From NCBI RefSeq assembly GCF_000611645.1, contig NW_014013497.1, positions 1 through 30,729 on the forward strand: DNA of 30,729 nt, written 5' to 3'. The DNA comes from Monoraphidium neglectum. Taxonomy: Eukaryota > Chlorophyta > Chlorophyceae > Sphaeropleales > Selenastraceae. This document shows, piece after piece, positions 18,680 through 30,153 of this stretch (positions are counted from its first letter, which is position 1; each line of letters opens with the position of its first letter). Position numbers and translations under genes: made by a program. Below the pieces are notes generated by a model. The model ran no database searches and had not been told where the DNA came from. It worked only from the letters and a program-made list of their open reading frames with translations.

Positions 18680-21108
18680 CGTGTGCCTGCATGCACCTGT
18701 GTTCAAGTGCATGTTCTCATAACCTGCATGCACACGCACACATGCATTAGCGCACGCGCTCTCCTGTTTGTGTCTGCCCCATGCTTGCTGCGGCAATGAA
18801 TGTAAGTGAACGCCGCCCTTCGGTGAGATTAGGTGGGAGGCGTGCATTCCCGCACTTAGCACTACGCAAAGCATCCACCCCCTTGCCTGCAGCACCAGGC
18901 CCTTGAGCTTTGCGTTGTTGCTCTTGAGCTTGCTGGTGACGCTGTTGAGCTGCTTGTCGATGTCGTCAATGATAGGCACCTGCTTGTCAAGCTCCTCCTG
19001 CAGAATTGAGTTGTGGTTTTGTGATAGGCAGTTTGTGAGCAGCAAGGACGCAATCAGGCAAGGCGCGGTCAATCACAGGTCTGCAGCTTCACGCGTGTCT
19101 GCTAGCCATCTTTCGCTGCCAGCCTTGGCAAAGCAGCAAGGGTGGTTCGTTGCAAAGTAGGGTTATCACAACGAGATGATCCTTCCCACCTGCATGCCGC
19201 GTGCCATGTCAGCCAGCGACCCCACCCCCTTCTCCAAGCGGTCCAGCTGCGCGTCCTGCCGCTTCTTGGAGTTCTCCCACTCCTGCCAAGGCAGTTTGAA
19301 GTTGTATGAGAGAACAAAAGCGACGAGAAAGGCATGTCAAGCAGCTGGGAGCCAATGTCCTCCTGAGTCAGAATACGCCCAGCAAACTTGACAACGTGTA
19401 CAATTGTGGTGTGAAGTTGTTGAGTCAGCGGAGGACCACCCTTGCTTGCCTGCTCAAAGCGCTGTGTCTCGTCCGTGCCCTTGTAGTACATTGGGTTGGC
19501 CTGCAGCCCCGTGGGGCCGCCGGTGGACAGGTTGATGGCACTTTTGCCCTCCGCACCGCTTCCCATGAATGCCGGGATCTGCAGGGAGACGAGAAAGACA
19601 GGGCAGCTGGAGTGAGCAGCCATTGGTACATGGCGCCTACACCTAAGAGGCCACAAAAGCACGCAATCCTGTATTTCTCCATTGCTCCCACGCAACACCG
19701 AGAATCAGACCTCGCTTTCAAACACACCCCACCAGGCGCGATTGGCGCCGCAACGCGCGCTACATGCCCCTTCGTAACGAGTTATGCGCTGTACATAGCG
19801 CTGGTGATTTGCGGGCGGGCCCACGCCCAGTGCACCGATAGCATCAGAAAGCTGCCAGGGCAGCCTCCCGACTCAGCATCCACCTTAAAAGGCCTGCGGT
19901 TGCCGCCCATGCCGTCCGGTACGGCATAGATCTTATCGATCAGTGCCTTCACCTGGAAGATAAGAGGGAGTTTGGACATAGTTGCGCCTGATGCTTCCTG
20001 CCTCAGCCAGGTCTGTGGACCTCCGCACGGTTGCCGGCCGCTCAGCTGGGCCCCTGCCATTAGTTGCATGCAGTCGGTGCCAGCATCCCTGTCTCGCCCC
20101 AAGCCAACCTCCCATGGCAGGTGCCTCACCCTCCGCTGCCGCTCCTCCACCAGGACCTTGGTGACGCCCTTGCCCCGCTTGACCTTCTTCTGCAGCCCGT
20201 CAATGCCGTCCGTCAGCAGCGTCTGCTTGGACTTGCTGTGCAGGGGCAAGCGCCGGTGCACGATTGGCCACAAGACGTTTGTGGCATTGCTGCTGGTTCA
20301 ACTGCCTCTGCATGTCGTCCTGTGCTCCCAGCTGTGTCACCGCAACCTTGGCTGCACAACCGCGGCCCAACCTCCACGTCACCCATTCGCACCGAATCTC
20401 GGCGTTGCGTGCCGCCACAATGGCCCGGTTAGGCTCCTCACTGATCTCTTCTGCTTGCTGTGCATTGGACAAGCGAAATCCGACGGCCAGCGGCATTGGC
20501 TCCAGTCGCTCTTGATGGTTACATGATGTGCTTGACGGCCTGCTCAGCCTTGTCTACGGTATTTGCTGCTTCAACAGCGCTACTTAAGCCCCCACCGTTG
20601 CCACGATCAAATAACATCTTTGACCGCGTGCGCCATTCCGCCCAGATCAACCCTGCTCCATCCATCCTGGATTGGATCCTTCTCGCCCGTTGCGCGACTG
20701 CTTCGCCCCCACCCACCCCCAAAATCCCTTCGCCCACGCCCCCCTCACCCGCATGAGCTCGTCAATCTGCGTGTCAATCATGTCATACTCATCGTTGAAA
20801 GGATCCTCGCCCTTTGTTTCCCGCCGCTTGTCCATGGGCTTGTCATACTGGGCATACCTGGTGGTGGCAAAGCAAAGGATTGGGGAGTTTGTTTACGGCG
20901 TGGGGCCTGAGCAGCGGAGGGCGACGCCAGCCACGGATGGATTTCCTTAAGAGAAAAAAAAGGCTGGATCACAATCTGCATGAAAGTCTTTGCAAGTCTG
21001 GAGGTAAGGCGCTGCACAGAAATCTACTTGCCCGCCGCTCTGGTGATGTGTGCCCGCTCACTTTTTCAGAATCAGGTCCGTGCGCTGCTGCAGGTCGTAC
21101 AGGCTCAT
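18089..21108 (-). CDS. SYP7-type syntaxin (Qc-SNARE)
   Basis: Nine exons: 21062-21108, 20749-20857, 20393-20457, 20130-20235, 19884-19952, 19450-19578, 19190-19282, 18887-18997, 18089-18250. All phases match, giving about 296 residues (Arabidopsis SYP71 has about 266). The N-terminal part ([33 protein letters not shown]) and the SNARE helix follow plant SYP71 step by step. The zero-layer Gln lies in EELDKQVP (about residue 212). A membrane anchor, [20 protein letters not shown], begins near residue 249. SYP7 proteins act in membrane fusion at the ER, plasma membrane and division plane. Introns 19283-19449 and so on have normal borders, but those after exons 6 and 8 begin GCAAGC and GCAAGG (GC-AG introns). 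A strong GTAAGA donor at 18163 sits just after the anchor, so the final 24 residues may instead be replaced by a further exon. Confidence 0.88.
18362..18406 (+). repeat. (CA)n microsatellite
   Basis: About 22 CA units, preceded by a CGCA-rich run from 18331. It lies within the last intron (18251-18886) of the syntaxin gene and is complementary to the (GT)n tract 196 bp further on. Confidence 0.95.
18603..18669 (+). repeat. (GT)n microsatellite
   Basis: About 33 GT units flanked by GCGC-rich alternating sequence. With the (CA)n tract at 18362-18406 it forms an inverted pair in one intron. Alternating purine-pyrimidine runs of this kind can also adopt Z-DNA. Confidence 0.95.
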
Positions 21109-21814
21109 GGCGGCTGAGTTCTGTCTCGGCCAGCGCTGCAGCTCCGGTAGCTAAGCCAGCTGCTGAAGGCCACGGCCGACGTGGGCCCCTCCAGCAGCTT
21201 GCCTTGCTGTTGCAGCAGTAACGAGCGCGTTGTGCACGTCTGTCACGCAGCGGAGCTTGCGCGGCCCTTGGCAACCGTGACAGGCGGATATTGCTGTCAC
21301 TCGTCTTGCTTATGTGCTTAATTTTACTTCCTACGCCCCCCTGCCGCGTTGCCTTGCCGGCTGCAGTAAGTACACTGACCGAAGCGAAGAGCTGTTGAGC
21401 TTCCTCGAGAATGTAAAGCGATTTCCAGCACCGGCTTACTATCTCGTCTTTGTTCGATCGAGAAGCGGTGCCCGCCCGTGCTGCTGCTTTCTTGCGAGTT
21501 GTTTGACCAATGAGCCGAGGTGACCCGCGTCCCGGGATGTTGGGATCGTTCGTCGGATTTTTATTAATGACATGCTAGTCTTAACGGCGTGTTTCTTACG
21601 TGACCGGTCAGGGGCACTCATTCCACCAAGGCCAACAGTCTCATCATCAGTCTGCAAGGGATCCAACTGCGCAGGTTGCAGAACTACGTTGTACTAGGGA
21701 TATCGATATGTTTCTGACAAGCCAACTAACACACAACCTTTGAAGAACAGCCCCCAAGAGCGATCTTGGCGCGCTGTGCTGCAGGATAGCTGCTCTTATA
21801 GGCAGCAAGCCTTC
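21109..21814. promoter_or_regulatory. Head-to-head promoter region, syntaxin and HYLS1-like genes
   Basis: About 700 bp separate the two starts. Short open frames here show no domain. Promoters of both genes are expected within it; no motif stands out. Confidence 0.4.
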
Positions 21815-24232
21815 ATGGAGAGTGAATGTATTGACATAGCTGCCGTGAGGGAGCAACTCCGGCTCTTGGGGCATGTCGTGGCGGACGATGTGATAGCGAG
21901 CTTCGTGCAGGGTCTTGGCGAGGAGAAGGCGGGCTCCTTGACGCACGGTAGGAGAGGCATATTTTGCTGGCTGCGTTTGCGCCTCGCGCATCAGGGTTGT
22001 GGTGCATGCCTGTCGGCTTCGTTTGAATGGCGCACCTGTGCAGCATTTGCGCATGCGGGGGTTGGCGTGCCAGGTCGTATCCAGTGACGAGTTCTGGTGC
22101 GCACCCACACCTCCAGATGCTGACGGCCAGCCTGATCAGCAGCAGCAGCAGCCGCAGCAGCAGCAGCAGCGGACCCAGCTTCACCAGCAGCAGCAGCAGC
22201 AGCCGCTGCAGCACCACCAGGAGCAGCACAAGCTTGATCAACGAAGCCGCGCCCCAGCACAATTTGATGTCGCGCACGGACAGGCCAAAACTGGCCCCAG
22301 GGCTGCGGCTGCCTTGTTGGCCGGGCCCTTGCCAGATGCAAGCCCCAGCAGACATCAGCGGAAGGCTGACCAGCAGTTGTCACGCAGGCCGATTGGCCCC
22401 GCAGTGGCCCCGCGGGCCCCGGCGGCGCTGGCCATCCCAAGCCTGGGACCTGTTTGCAGACAGGAGCTACGACAGCCTGAGGACGGCGTTGAGACCGGCA
22501 GCGACAGCGGGTCTAGCAGCAGAGCGCGCTCGTCGCCAATCCGGCGTGCTGCGCTGGACGCGCGCTGCCGCTCTTTCCTGGCCAAGCTCGCCTCGCAGCC
22601 GCCAAGGGCAGCCGCACCCACCAGCAGCAGCCATGGCACCAGTGCGGACGGCCTTGATGCTGGAAAAGCAGAGGGCGTGCCGGCAATGTTTCACGCCAGC
22701 AGCAGAAGCGATGACGAGAAGTCGGCCAGTCCGATGATGGGGCTTGGGGCGCGGCCAGAGGCGGACCTGCTCGCCCGTTGGCGGCACCAGCGGCACCACA
22801 CCCGCTGCGCCATCGCAAGCGCACCAGCGGTACGCAGCCATGCAGCGATCTCGAGCAATGCACGTGTAGGCGCCTCGGGTGGCAGCACAGGCAGCAGTGT
22901 TCAGGAGCTGGCCGCGGCTGCAGAGGAGGGGGATGATGTAGTGATCGCGCCCGAGCCCGTGTGCAGCGACCTGGGCGCCGTACGCGATACGACTGCCGCA
23001 TGGCTGGGCGTGCAGGGTCAAGAGCGGCAACAGTGGCAGCGGGCGCTGGGGTTGGAGGAGCGGAGCGACACTGAGGACGGCAGCATCAGCAGCGCCGACG
23101 AGCTGGGCGCGCCAGGCAGCAGGGCGGCTCCCTCATCTGGGCTGGGCGTGGCGGCGCGGGGCCGGCCCCACCAGCAGGCCAGTGGCCAGCAGCGACTGCG
23201 CCGCGCGGCCCCAACGGCGGCGCCTGCTAACACGCCTGGCTCTGGCGGGGCCTCGCTGCGGCGGCCAGCCATCTCGGGGCCGCACACTGTCACAGGCAGC
23301 AAGGGGCCGGTTTGGGGCTGCAGCCCAGCACGCGTGGTGGGGGCGCTGCACCTGGAGGAGGACTCAATTATCGGAGGTGGCGCCTGCGGGGCAAGCAGCG
23401 CAGGGTGAGCGCCTGCTGAGCCATGCAGGTGCTGTGTGTGCGTGCTGTGTGGGACACTGGATTGGCATAATTGCATGCACGCTCCGCAATTCAGGCGTGC
23501 GCAAGTTGGACCCATCCTTAGCCCTTCCACCCAAATTGTGCCTGTGCTGGTACAGGCACATGCCCCGCAGCCGATGTGAGGACCCCCTCTACATGGCACC
23601 TAGCTCGCCCAGCCCCAGCACCGCCGCCGGGCCCAGCCCCGGCCCGAGGGCGCCGCCGGCGTCGCCAGTGTCGCCTGTGCCACCTATGCGCAGGCCCACT
23701 GCCAAGGGCTTGGGGGCCTCCGGCCCAGTCGGTGCAGCGAGGCAGGCTCCTGCTAGCGGAGTCCTCGGCCGCCCGCAGCAGCAGCAGCAGCAGCAGCAGC
23801 AGGCCCAAAGGCCCCCGGTGCAGCGGCCCCGTCCCGTCTGCGCAGCAGCCCCTCGCCACAAGTATGACCGGTTATCCCTGATGGAGGCCGGCTGGGACCC
23901 GGCCTCGGCGGCTGCTGCCTGCCCCACGCGGCCCTCCACGACGGGCAGCGGCAGCAGCAGCTGGGCAGCGAGTGCGAGCGCACAGCCAGGCTCAACAGCA
24001 ATCCATCGGCGCAGCAGCGCAAGCGGCAGCGGCAGCACCATAGGTCGGCCACTACAGGCCACCAACGGCGCCAAGCCAGCGCTGTCGGGGCCGAGGAAGA
24101 CAGACCGTGTCCAGCGCTACCGGGAGCTCCAGGAACAGTGGAGCAGGGACAGGTGACTGTGTGGCGAGGGGGAGAGAGTATAGATCTCTGCCCAGTGTGT
24201 GTCAGCAGCAGCAGCTACCAGGGATAGCACTC

Positions 24233-24268
<36 letters not shown>

Positions 24269-24493
24269 GCGTAACTGCATGCTACATTTCTACGCTGCCC
24301 GCTGGCAGCACCGCGCTGACCCCTCGCATCGCTGCTTGGCCCCAGGTTCTTGCGCTCTGGCGCGGGCGGGGCCAGCGCCGAGGCGCGGCGCCCGCTCAAC
24401 TACAGCGCGTACTTTGCCGCCGCGCACGCTGACGCTGAAGCGGACCACTGCGACGCAGTCAGGAGCGGCCGCACACGGGGTCAGCGTGACTGA
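21815..24493 (+). CDS. HYLS1-like centriole/basal-body protein
   Basis: Exons: 21815-21947 (tentative end), 22074-23404, 23556-24152, 24346-24493, about 735 residues. HYLS1 is a centriolar protein needed for cilium formation and the ciliary gate. Two conserved parts are visible. Near the N-terminus is VREQLRLLGHVVADDVIASF, matching the HYLS1 amino-terminal helix pair. Near the C-terminus is RKTDRVQRYRELQEQW followed by SRDRFLRSG, matching the HYLS1 box (human KTDRVARYFEYKRDW). Between them lies long low-complexity sequence rich in Gln, Ala, Ser and Arg, with Gln tracts in exons 2 and 3. Junctions 2/3 and 3/4 keep phase. Junction 1/2 does not: the good donor (CACG/GTAGGA) leaves phase 1 while the acceptors offer phase 0 or 2. 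An AAG/GCGGGC donor at 21931 would restore frame as a GC-AG intron, but is not a strong site. Confidence 0.7.
22136..22216 (+). repeat. CAG-rich tract coding poly-Gln
   Basis: Several short runs of CAG codons, broken by CCG and other codons, encode a Gln-rich stretch in exon 2 of the HYLS1-like protein. Confidence 0.75.
23776..23802 (+). repeat. (CAG)9 tract coding poly-Gln
   Basis: Nine uninterrupted CAG codons lie in exon 3 of the HYLS1-like protein. Together with the tract in exon 2 and the CTG run in its last intron, the gene carries three trinucleotide repeats. Confidence 0.9.
24234..24268 (+). repeat. (TGC)n trinucleotide run in an intron
   Basis: An almost pure run of about eleven TGC/CTG units lies in the last intron (24153-24345) of the HYLS1-like gene. 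It is complementary to the CAG tracts in the same transcript. Confidence 0.9.
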
Positions 24494-24925
24494 GCGAAAG
24501 GCTGCCTGTGTGTGTCGCAGTTGCAGCCAAATGGGACCCTGACAGCCCGTAAGAGCAACGACGACGAGCACCCAACCAGTATGTTCCCAAGGTTGTGGTT
24601 CAACACTCAGGCTGGCGGCTGGCTTGACCTTGTCCCGCTGATTAAGGGGCGTGCTAGTGTTACACAGCAACTTTGTGCTTTGGCTTCTGGGCGGACGATG
24701 TATGCAACAGAAAATCAACGGATTCGGACAAGAATCCAGAAGCTGAAATAGAGTTCAGAGATTGTGACAGGTATCGTTTGGGAGTGCAGAGGTGACTTTG
24801 CAGTGCTCTCAGAAACACCATGGCACAGACATGCCCGGCCGGCCCGCGCGTGGCTGCCGTGCGGGCGCAGTGATGGTGACGGCGTGATGCCATCCATATG
24901 AAAGACACTGGTCACTCAGTCACCG
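24494..24925. other. Tail-to-tail intergenic region, HYLS1-like and G6PD genes
   Basis: No gene is seen. TTACA at 24660-24664 reads TGTAA on the minus strand, about 262 nt past the G6PD stop, and may be its polyadenylation signal. Confidence 0.45.
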
Positions 24926-27900
24926 TCACTCGTCGTCATCCTCGTTGAGGTCGCCCCACCTGACGCCGTACTTCGCCGCGAGATAGTGGGCACCCACGGG
25001 GCCGCGGCTGCCATAGGGGTAGAGCTCAGGGGCCACCTAGGGGGATTGAGATAAGAGCACATCAATGCCGGCCTGGGTCCCTTGCTGCTTGCTTCTTAGG
25101 CGTGAATGCGTGGGTAGTGCAAAGGTGTTGGGCATAGCTCCTCACTGCTCGTAATGCCTCCTGGGGCCGCCTGAGGTACTGCCCCTGAGCCCACCTTGTT
25201 CTTCTCCAGCGCATGCAGCAGAGGCGTGTAGAGGTTCCAGGCCGCCTCCAGCTCATCCGCACGGATGAAGAGCCGCTTGTCACCCTGAAGGGACCAAATT
25301 CCAAGCAAAGTGTCAGGGAGCAATTGACAACCTGGTGTATACATTGCAGCCTCACAGCATGTTGCAGCTTCAGCAGAGGGATGTACATTTCATGCAGCAA
25401 AGCAATCGAAAGCAAAAGTCAAGCTGGCTGCAGAGTCTCAAGATTAGAGGCAGGGCTGCATTCCTTCTACTCCTCCCTGCTGGCTGTCCTGCTGCCTTTC
25501 AGCCCAGCTTTGGCTCACATTGACAACATCCAGCAGCAGCCTCTCATATGCGTCGGGCAGGTCGTTGGAAGCAAACGCAGACTGGTACTGCAGGTCAAGG
25601 CGGCTGGTGTCCAGGCGCAGGCCCAGGCCGGGCACCTTGGAGATTGAGGGGGGGACACGGACAGCAGCAAATGTCAGTCAAGGCCAACATCGCCTCACCT
25701 CGCAGGCGACTCTTCTAAACAATGCAGCAAATACTCTTCGCAGCTACTACAGGACCCGCCCGCGTCGGCAGAACCCTTGAGAATCCTTCAGGGAGCGGGC
25801 CGTGAAACACAACAGGACACTACCCATCCCCTCCTCCGCACCCAGGCTCACCTTGTTGTTGATCTTCAGGTAGATGGCCTCCTTGGGCTGGATGCGGATG
25901 ACGAGCTCGTTGGTGTGAGCGTCCAGGTTGCTGCCCTGCTTGCTGCGGTACAGGTTACCAGGGACGTGCCTGGAGCGCACGGGTGGAGAGCAGAGGCACG
26001 GAGGGCGGGTTGCGACAAGCGGCCATCGTGGTGAGCAGCCAGCGGCGTGCTGGTTGGGCTTGATGAAGCGTCCTCAGGGCCGTAGTCGTCGTGCCGTTGC
26101 GCTGGGGCGGGGGACAGAGAAAGCGTGTGTGCACGTCGGCCTCGCGATTCTGGCGGCCACCACACCATTGACGTCGTGCCCCACCTGAACTGCACCCTGA
26201 TCTCGGCGTAGCGCTTGTGTAGAGCCTTGCCCGCCTTAAGCAGGAACGGCACCCCGTCCCACCGCGCGTTGTCGACTGGATCAAGACGGGGCCGGGGAAG
26301 CGGGCTGGGTCAGAGCAAGGCAAGAGGCGCTGCATGGCGAGTGCTTGCGGGGCTGAGCACTGCTGCCGCCGACCCTCGTCGCCCCTGAATAACCTCGCCG
26401 ACCCCAACAGACTCACTGAACATCGCCACTGCCGCGAACGTCTCCGTCAGGCTGCGGTGCAAGGGTGGTTCGTGAACATTCAAACAGAGGGGGAAGCTGG
26501 CTTCGGCGCACTACCGCCAGAACCGCCAGTAAGGACGAGAGCACACCTGCACCAACGGGCCGTAGCCTCATGCCCCATGCAGGTGATCTCCTTGCAGGCA
26601 GCCCTTTAAAAACCTTCCATATGTAAACGACAGTTGCGGCCAACCACACACCTGCCGACGGGCACTGTGCTGTCGTCCAGGTATGCTGGCAGGTTGCCCT
26701 TGGCCCTGTACTGCCCCACCACCACGTCCTCCGCGGACACCACCTTCATGGACCGCAGCACCTGGGAAGTTGTTGGAGGGGGGGTTGAGGGACGGGCGCA
26801 GAAGCGGGTGGGGCAGGGACCAGGCGGGGTGCCGCAGACTGGGAAATCAGGGGATCTTAGGCCATACAGGGAGAGTGGGACAATTGCACATACATGCCTG
26901 CTGTAGAGGCTTGCTGTATGAGGAATGGGGAGGGAAGTGTCAGCATGGCGGCCACACAACTGCGCGGGGCTGTTGGAGATTAAGAAACTTCATTTGATGT
27001 CTGGGACCCCGCGCGAATCTGTGCCCCTCAAATGCTGTGGTGAAATGAATCATGCGCACCACCACAGTCAAATGCCTGTTGGGCAGCCCACCTTGACTTT
27101 TTCGCTGCGGATGTCCTCAGCATCCAGCGACACGGGCTGCTCCATAGCAAACAGAGCCAGGATCTGTCGAGGCAGCCAGTCCGTATTCGATGTGAAATGA
27201 GTGCGGGCACCAAGCACTTACATCACTGTGGGCGCAACGGCCAGCGACATGCAGCATGCGCTTTTCACGGCGATCAAGCAGACCTTCACAAATTGAACCG
27301 CCCACCTGCAGCAGGTGATTCTGGATGACGTCACGGATTATGCCGTAGCGGTCAAAGTAGCCGCCGCGGCCCTCGGTGCCGAAGTTTTCGCTGAAGATCA
27401 CCTGGGGTTGAAAGAGGGGATGAGCTATTGTTTGTGAAAAGGCTTGACACTGAGCAGTGTGCGCAGACTGGAGCGCAGCCAGGTAGATGTACATGCGGGG
27501 CTGGCCAAGCCAAACGGAGTGAGAGCACTGCTGCACAAAATGAGGCTGGCGGTCGGACCTGCACGTTGCGGATGTGCTGCCTGCTCCACAGGGGCTCGAA
27601 CACGCTGTTGCTGAAACGCAGAACGGTCAGGTTCTCAATCAGCTCCTTGCCTGTAAGCGCGAGGCGCATGGGTGCATGTTGTGTGTAAACGGCGTGTGGC
27701 TGATACATGCCGGTATGGACGTCACCCATTGGGCTGAGCATCCTATCAAGGTGGAGACGTCCCATGCAACGTGCAGACACTGTGCGCCCCTTCCAAAAGC
27801 GCAGCCCTCCATGCCAGCCTCCTAACCCAACTGCCCCCCTCCTAGACGCACCCAGGTAGTGATCTATCCTGTAGATCTGCTCCTCGCTGAGGTGGCGCCC

Positions 27901-30004
27901 CAGGCCCTCGGCCAGCTCCTTGCTGCTGTCGCTGTCGCGGCCGAAAGGCTTCTCCACAATGACGCGGGTCCAGCCGGTCCTGGGGGTCGCAGCATTGGGG
28001 GCCGGGCTCATAAAAAGCGAGAGGGCGGCGCCAGATTGGGAACAGCGGGGCCTGGCCAGAGGAATTGGCGAGTGGAAAATTGCCAGTAGGGGAGCCTGCT
28101 GTGCAGCTGTTGCATTCTGAGCAAGAGCCCCCTGCCGGGGCCGCAAGCCCTGACACCTGCTGGACGCGCAATCCGCGGCGTTGCCCGTGGCGTCCAGGAA
28201 CACGTTCGGCGGAATGGACAGGAAGAAGATGCGGTTGGCGCGAGGCATGGACGCCTCCTGACCTGACATGCGCGTGTTGAGGCTGATGAAGCCCTGGGGT
28301 GGCGAATTCAAGATGAAGGGGTGCCACGTTGCCGCACACCGGCATTGGAGGAGGTTGTTTATACATACGATGACAGGACTGTCAGATCCTATTGAGCGAT
28401 CCTATTCGGGTTCATGGGATGCATCTGTGTCGCATGCCGCGCCATGCCAGCAGCAGGGCCCTGCTGTGCCGCATGCCCTCCTGCGACTGAGGGAACACTG
28501 GGGCCCGCCGCACCCTCCCGCTCCACACCTGCTGCTGGTCGTACGAGCCCGCTTGGTAGAAGCAGCGCTGCAGGAACGTCTCCTGAGCCTCGAGGCAGCG
28601 CTCCCTTTGGGAGGTTGGGAGGCCAAGGGCGGAGGCGAGGCGTTGGCGGACGCCGGGCAGGATGGGCAAGAAGGGCAGTAAAAAGCGGACGCGACGAGCA
28701 AGCCAGGCCGCGCCAACACCCAGGGAAGACCTGCGATGCTCAACAGCTGCTGGCGCACCGCGAGTTGACGCGGCAGGTGAGGGTCCCCGCAATCATCTCG
28801 CGAAACGCCACATCCGTCATCTTGGTGCGCGCGTAGCTGCAGGGCGCCAGCAGAGCAGGCAGCAGCGCGAGGGGGTGGGAACAGCGAGGGAGGGGGGCGG
28901 CCGGTTGAAACGGCTCAGCAGGGCGCAGGCCTGCCCAGCGGGCCAGCGGGCCAGCGGTGCTGCTGATTGTCCTTTAGGTTACCTCGACATGCAAGGCTTC
29001 CCTCGTAAGCTGCAGGACTGACGCCCGCAACACGCAAGGCAAGCTGCTCACCCGAAGAACTGCACGTTGGGTGGCAGCAGGCCCTCGTAGTAGAGCGCAA
29101 ACAGGGCAGGGAAAATCTTCTTCTTGGCCAGATCACCAGACGCGCCCAGCACGACCACACTCAGGCTGCTGTGCGCCCAGTCGTTCACCTGTTTGGGGTG
29201 GTGGGGTGGTGAGGATTGCAGGGGCCGAGGTGGGGGCCGAAAGGCAGGGGCCATGCCTGCTGGGAGCAGCGGCTCGGGACCTGAAAAGCAGCAACCCGTG
29301 TGCTGGGTTGTGGATGCACACCTGCTGCTGCACATTTGGCTGACAAGTGCATGGGGTTGCAATGAGGCCACCCCATGTGACACCTCGCCGCCCCCACCCT
29401 TCCCGCCGTCGGCTCACTGGGAGGTTATAATCCTGGCAGCCCTGGTCCAGGCTGGACGCGCACAGCTTGTTGTCCACGTCAGCGGCGTTGGTGGACGCCA
29501 ACCCATTGCCGTTGCTGGTCGCAACGGGTGCGCCGGCGGCCTGGCCTGCGTGGCGGAGGGCCCAACGGGTCACGAGGAGCAGCAACCAACCGGCACAAGC
29601 GCATCTCATAAGCACCCCCCGCCAAGAGCTGGCAGTTTGCTTTCAATTCTAGTTTGAGCCCCTCCTTGCTCCGCTAAGGTGGAGCGCCGCCATGCACGAT
29701 GCCAAAACATTAAACAGCGCTCACTTGCTTTTGGGGAGGCCACACGGCACGTGCCAATGGGCTGCCGCACCCCAAGCGGCGGCCTGTGGAGATGCCGTGC
29801 CACGTCAAAGTGCGATCATAGCTCCGGCTTCGGTGCCATCTTGCACATGCACCGTCACAGCTGCTATGTGCTACAAATTGCCCCTACAAGGTGCGACACA
29901 CTGCTCTTGGTGCCCCAGGTCGTTCACCTGCAGTGTCGCAACGGCCAGAGGACGGCGTCACGCACCGCCAGCGCCCGCACCGCAGGAAAGGGGCGAAGCT
30001 GCAT
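24926..30004 (-). CDS. Plastid glucose-6-phosphate dehydrogenase
   Basis: Eighteen exons: 29928-30004, 29725-29783, 29418-29545, 29052-29188, 28759-28836, 28529-28604, 28157-28293, 27852-27979, 27559-27650, 27306-27401, 27092-27163, 26652-26761, 26417-26451, 26185-26275, 25852-25969, 25519-25635, 25195-25284, 24926-25036. All 17 junctions keep phase, giving 583 residues. The enzyme oxidises glucose 6-phosphate with NADP to 6-phosphogluconolactone, the first step of the oxidative pentose phosphate pathway (EC 1.1.1.49). Seen: NADP-binding [10 protein letters not shown] (103-112), EKPFGRD (240-246) and the active-site RIDHYLGKE (268-276). The plant plastid form is indicated by [12 protein letters not shown], whose Cys155 and Cys163 match the thioredoxin-controlled pair in spacing and context. 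Residues 1 to about 60 form an Arg/Ala-rich transit peptide encoded by two small exons ([20 protein letters not shown], then a Ser/Pro/Arg part). Exons 6 and 16 use AAG acceptors. Confidence 0.93.
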
Positions 30005-30153
30005 GTGGCCCACGATCGCGCTTTATTAGAGAAATCAACAAAGGCGTCCTCTCAGATCTTGTGCTCAGCAGATGCCGCCGTCGGATGCGTTTTGGCAACG
30101 ATCTGCGAAACACGTGCGCGAGCGCTTAAAATAGAAAAACAATTCTTGAATCA
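30005..30153. promoter_or_regulatory. G6PD upstream region
   Basis: This is the immediate 5' region of the G6PD gene on the minus strand. If the plus-strand candidate at 30154 is real, this 149-bp stretch would be a compact two-way promoter. Confidence 0.3.

Noticed and set aside
18126..18750. Open frames of His-Thr or Cys-Val repeats
   Set aside because: They are translations of the CA/TG microsatellites inside a syntaxin intron.
20519..20737. An extra syntaxin exon encoding [13 protein letters not shown]
   Set aside because: It looks exon-like, but no acceptor joins it in frame after exon 2. Direct joining of exon 2 to 20457 gives the exact SYP7 order of residues.
29418..29609. G6PD start at the ATG at 29609
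   Set aside because: It would give a hydrophobic start unlike a transit peptide. A better model, with an acceptor at 29546 and two upstream exons in matching phase, yields a typical plastid transit peptide.
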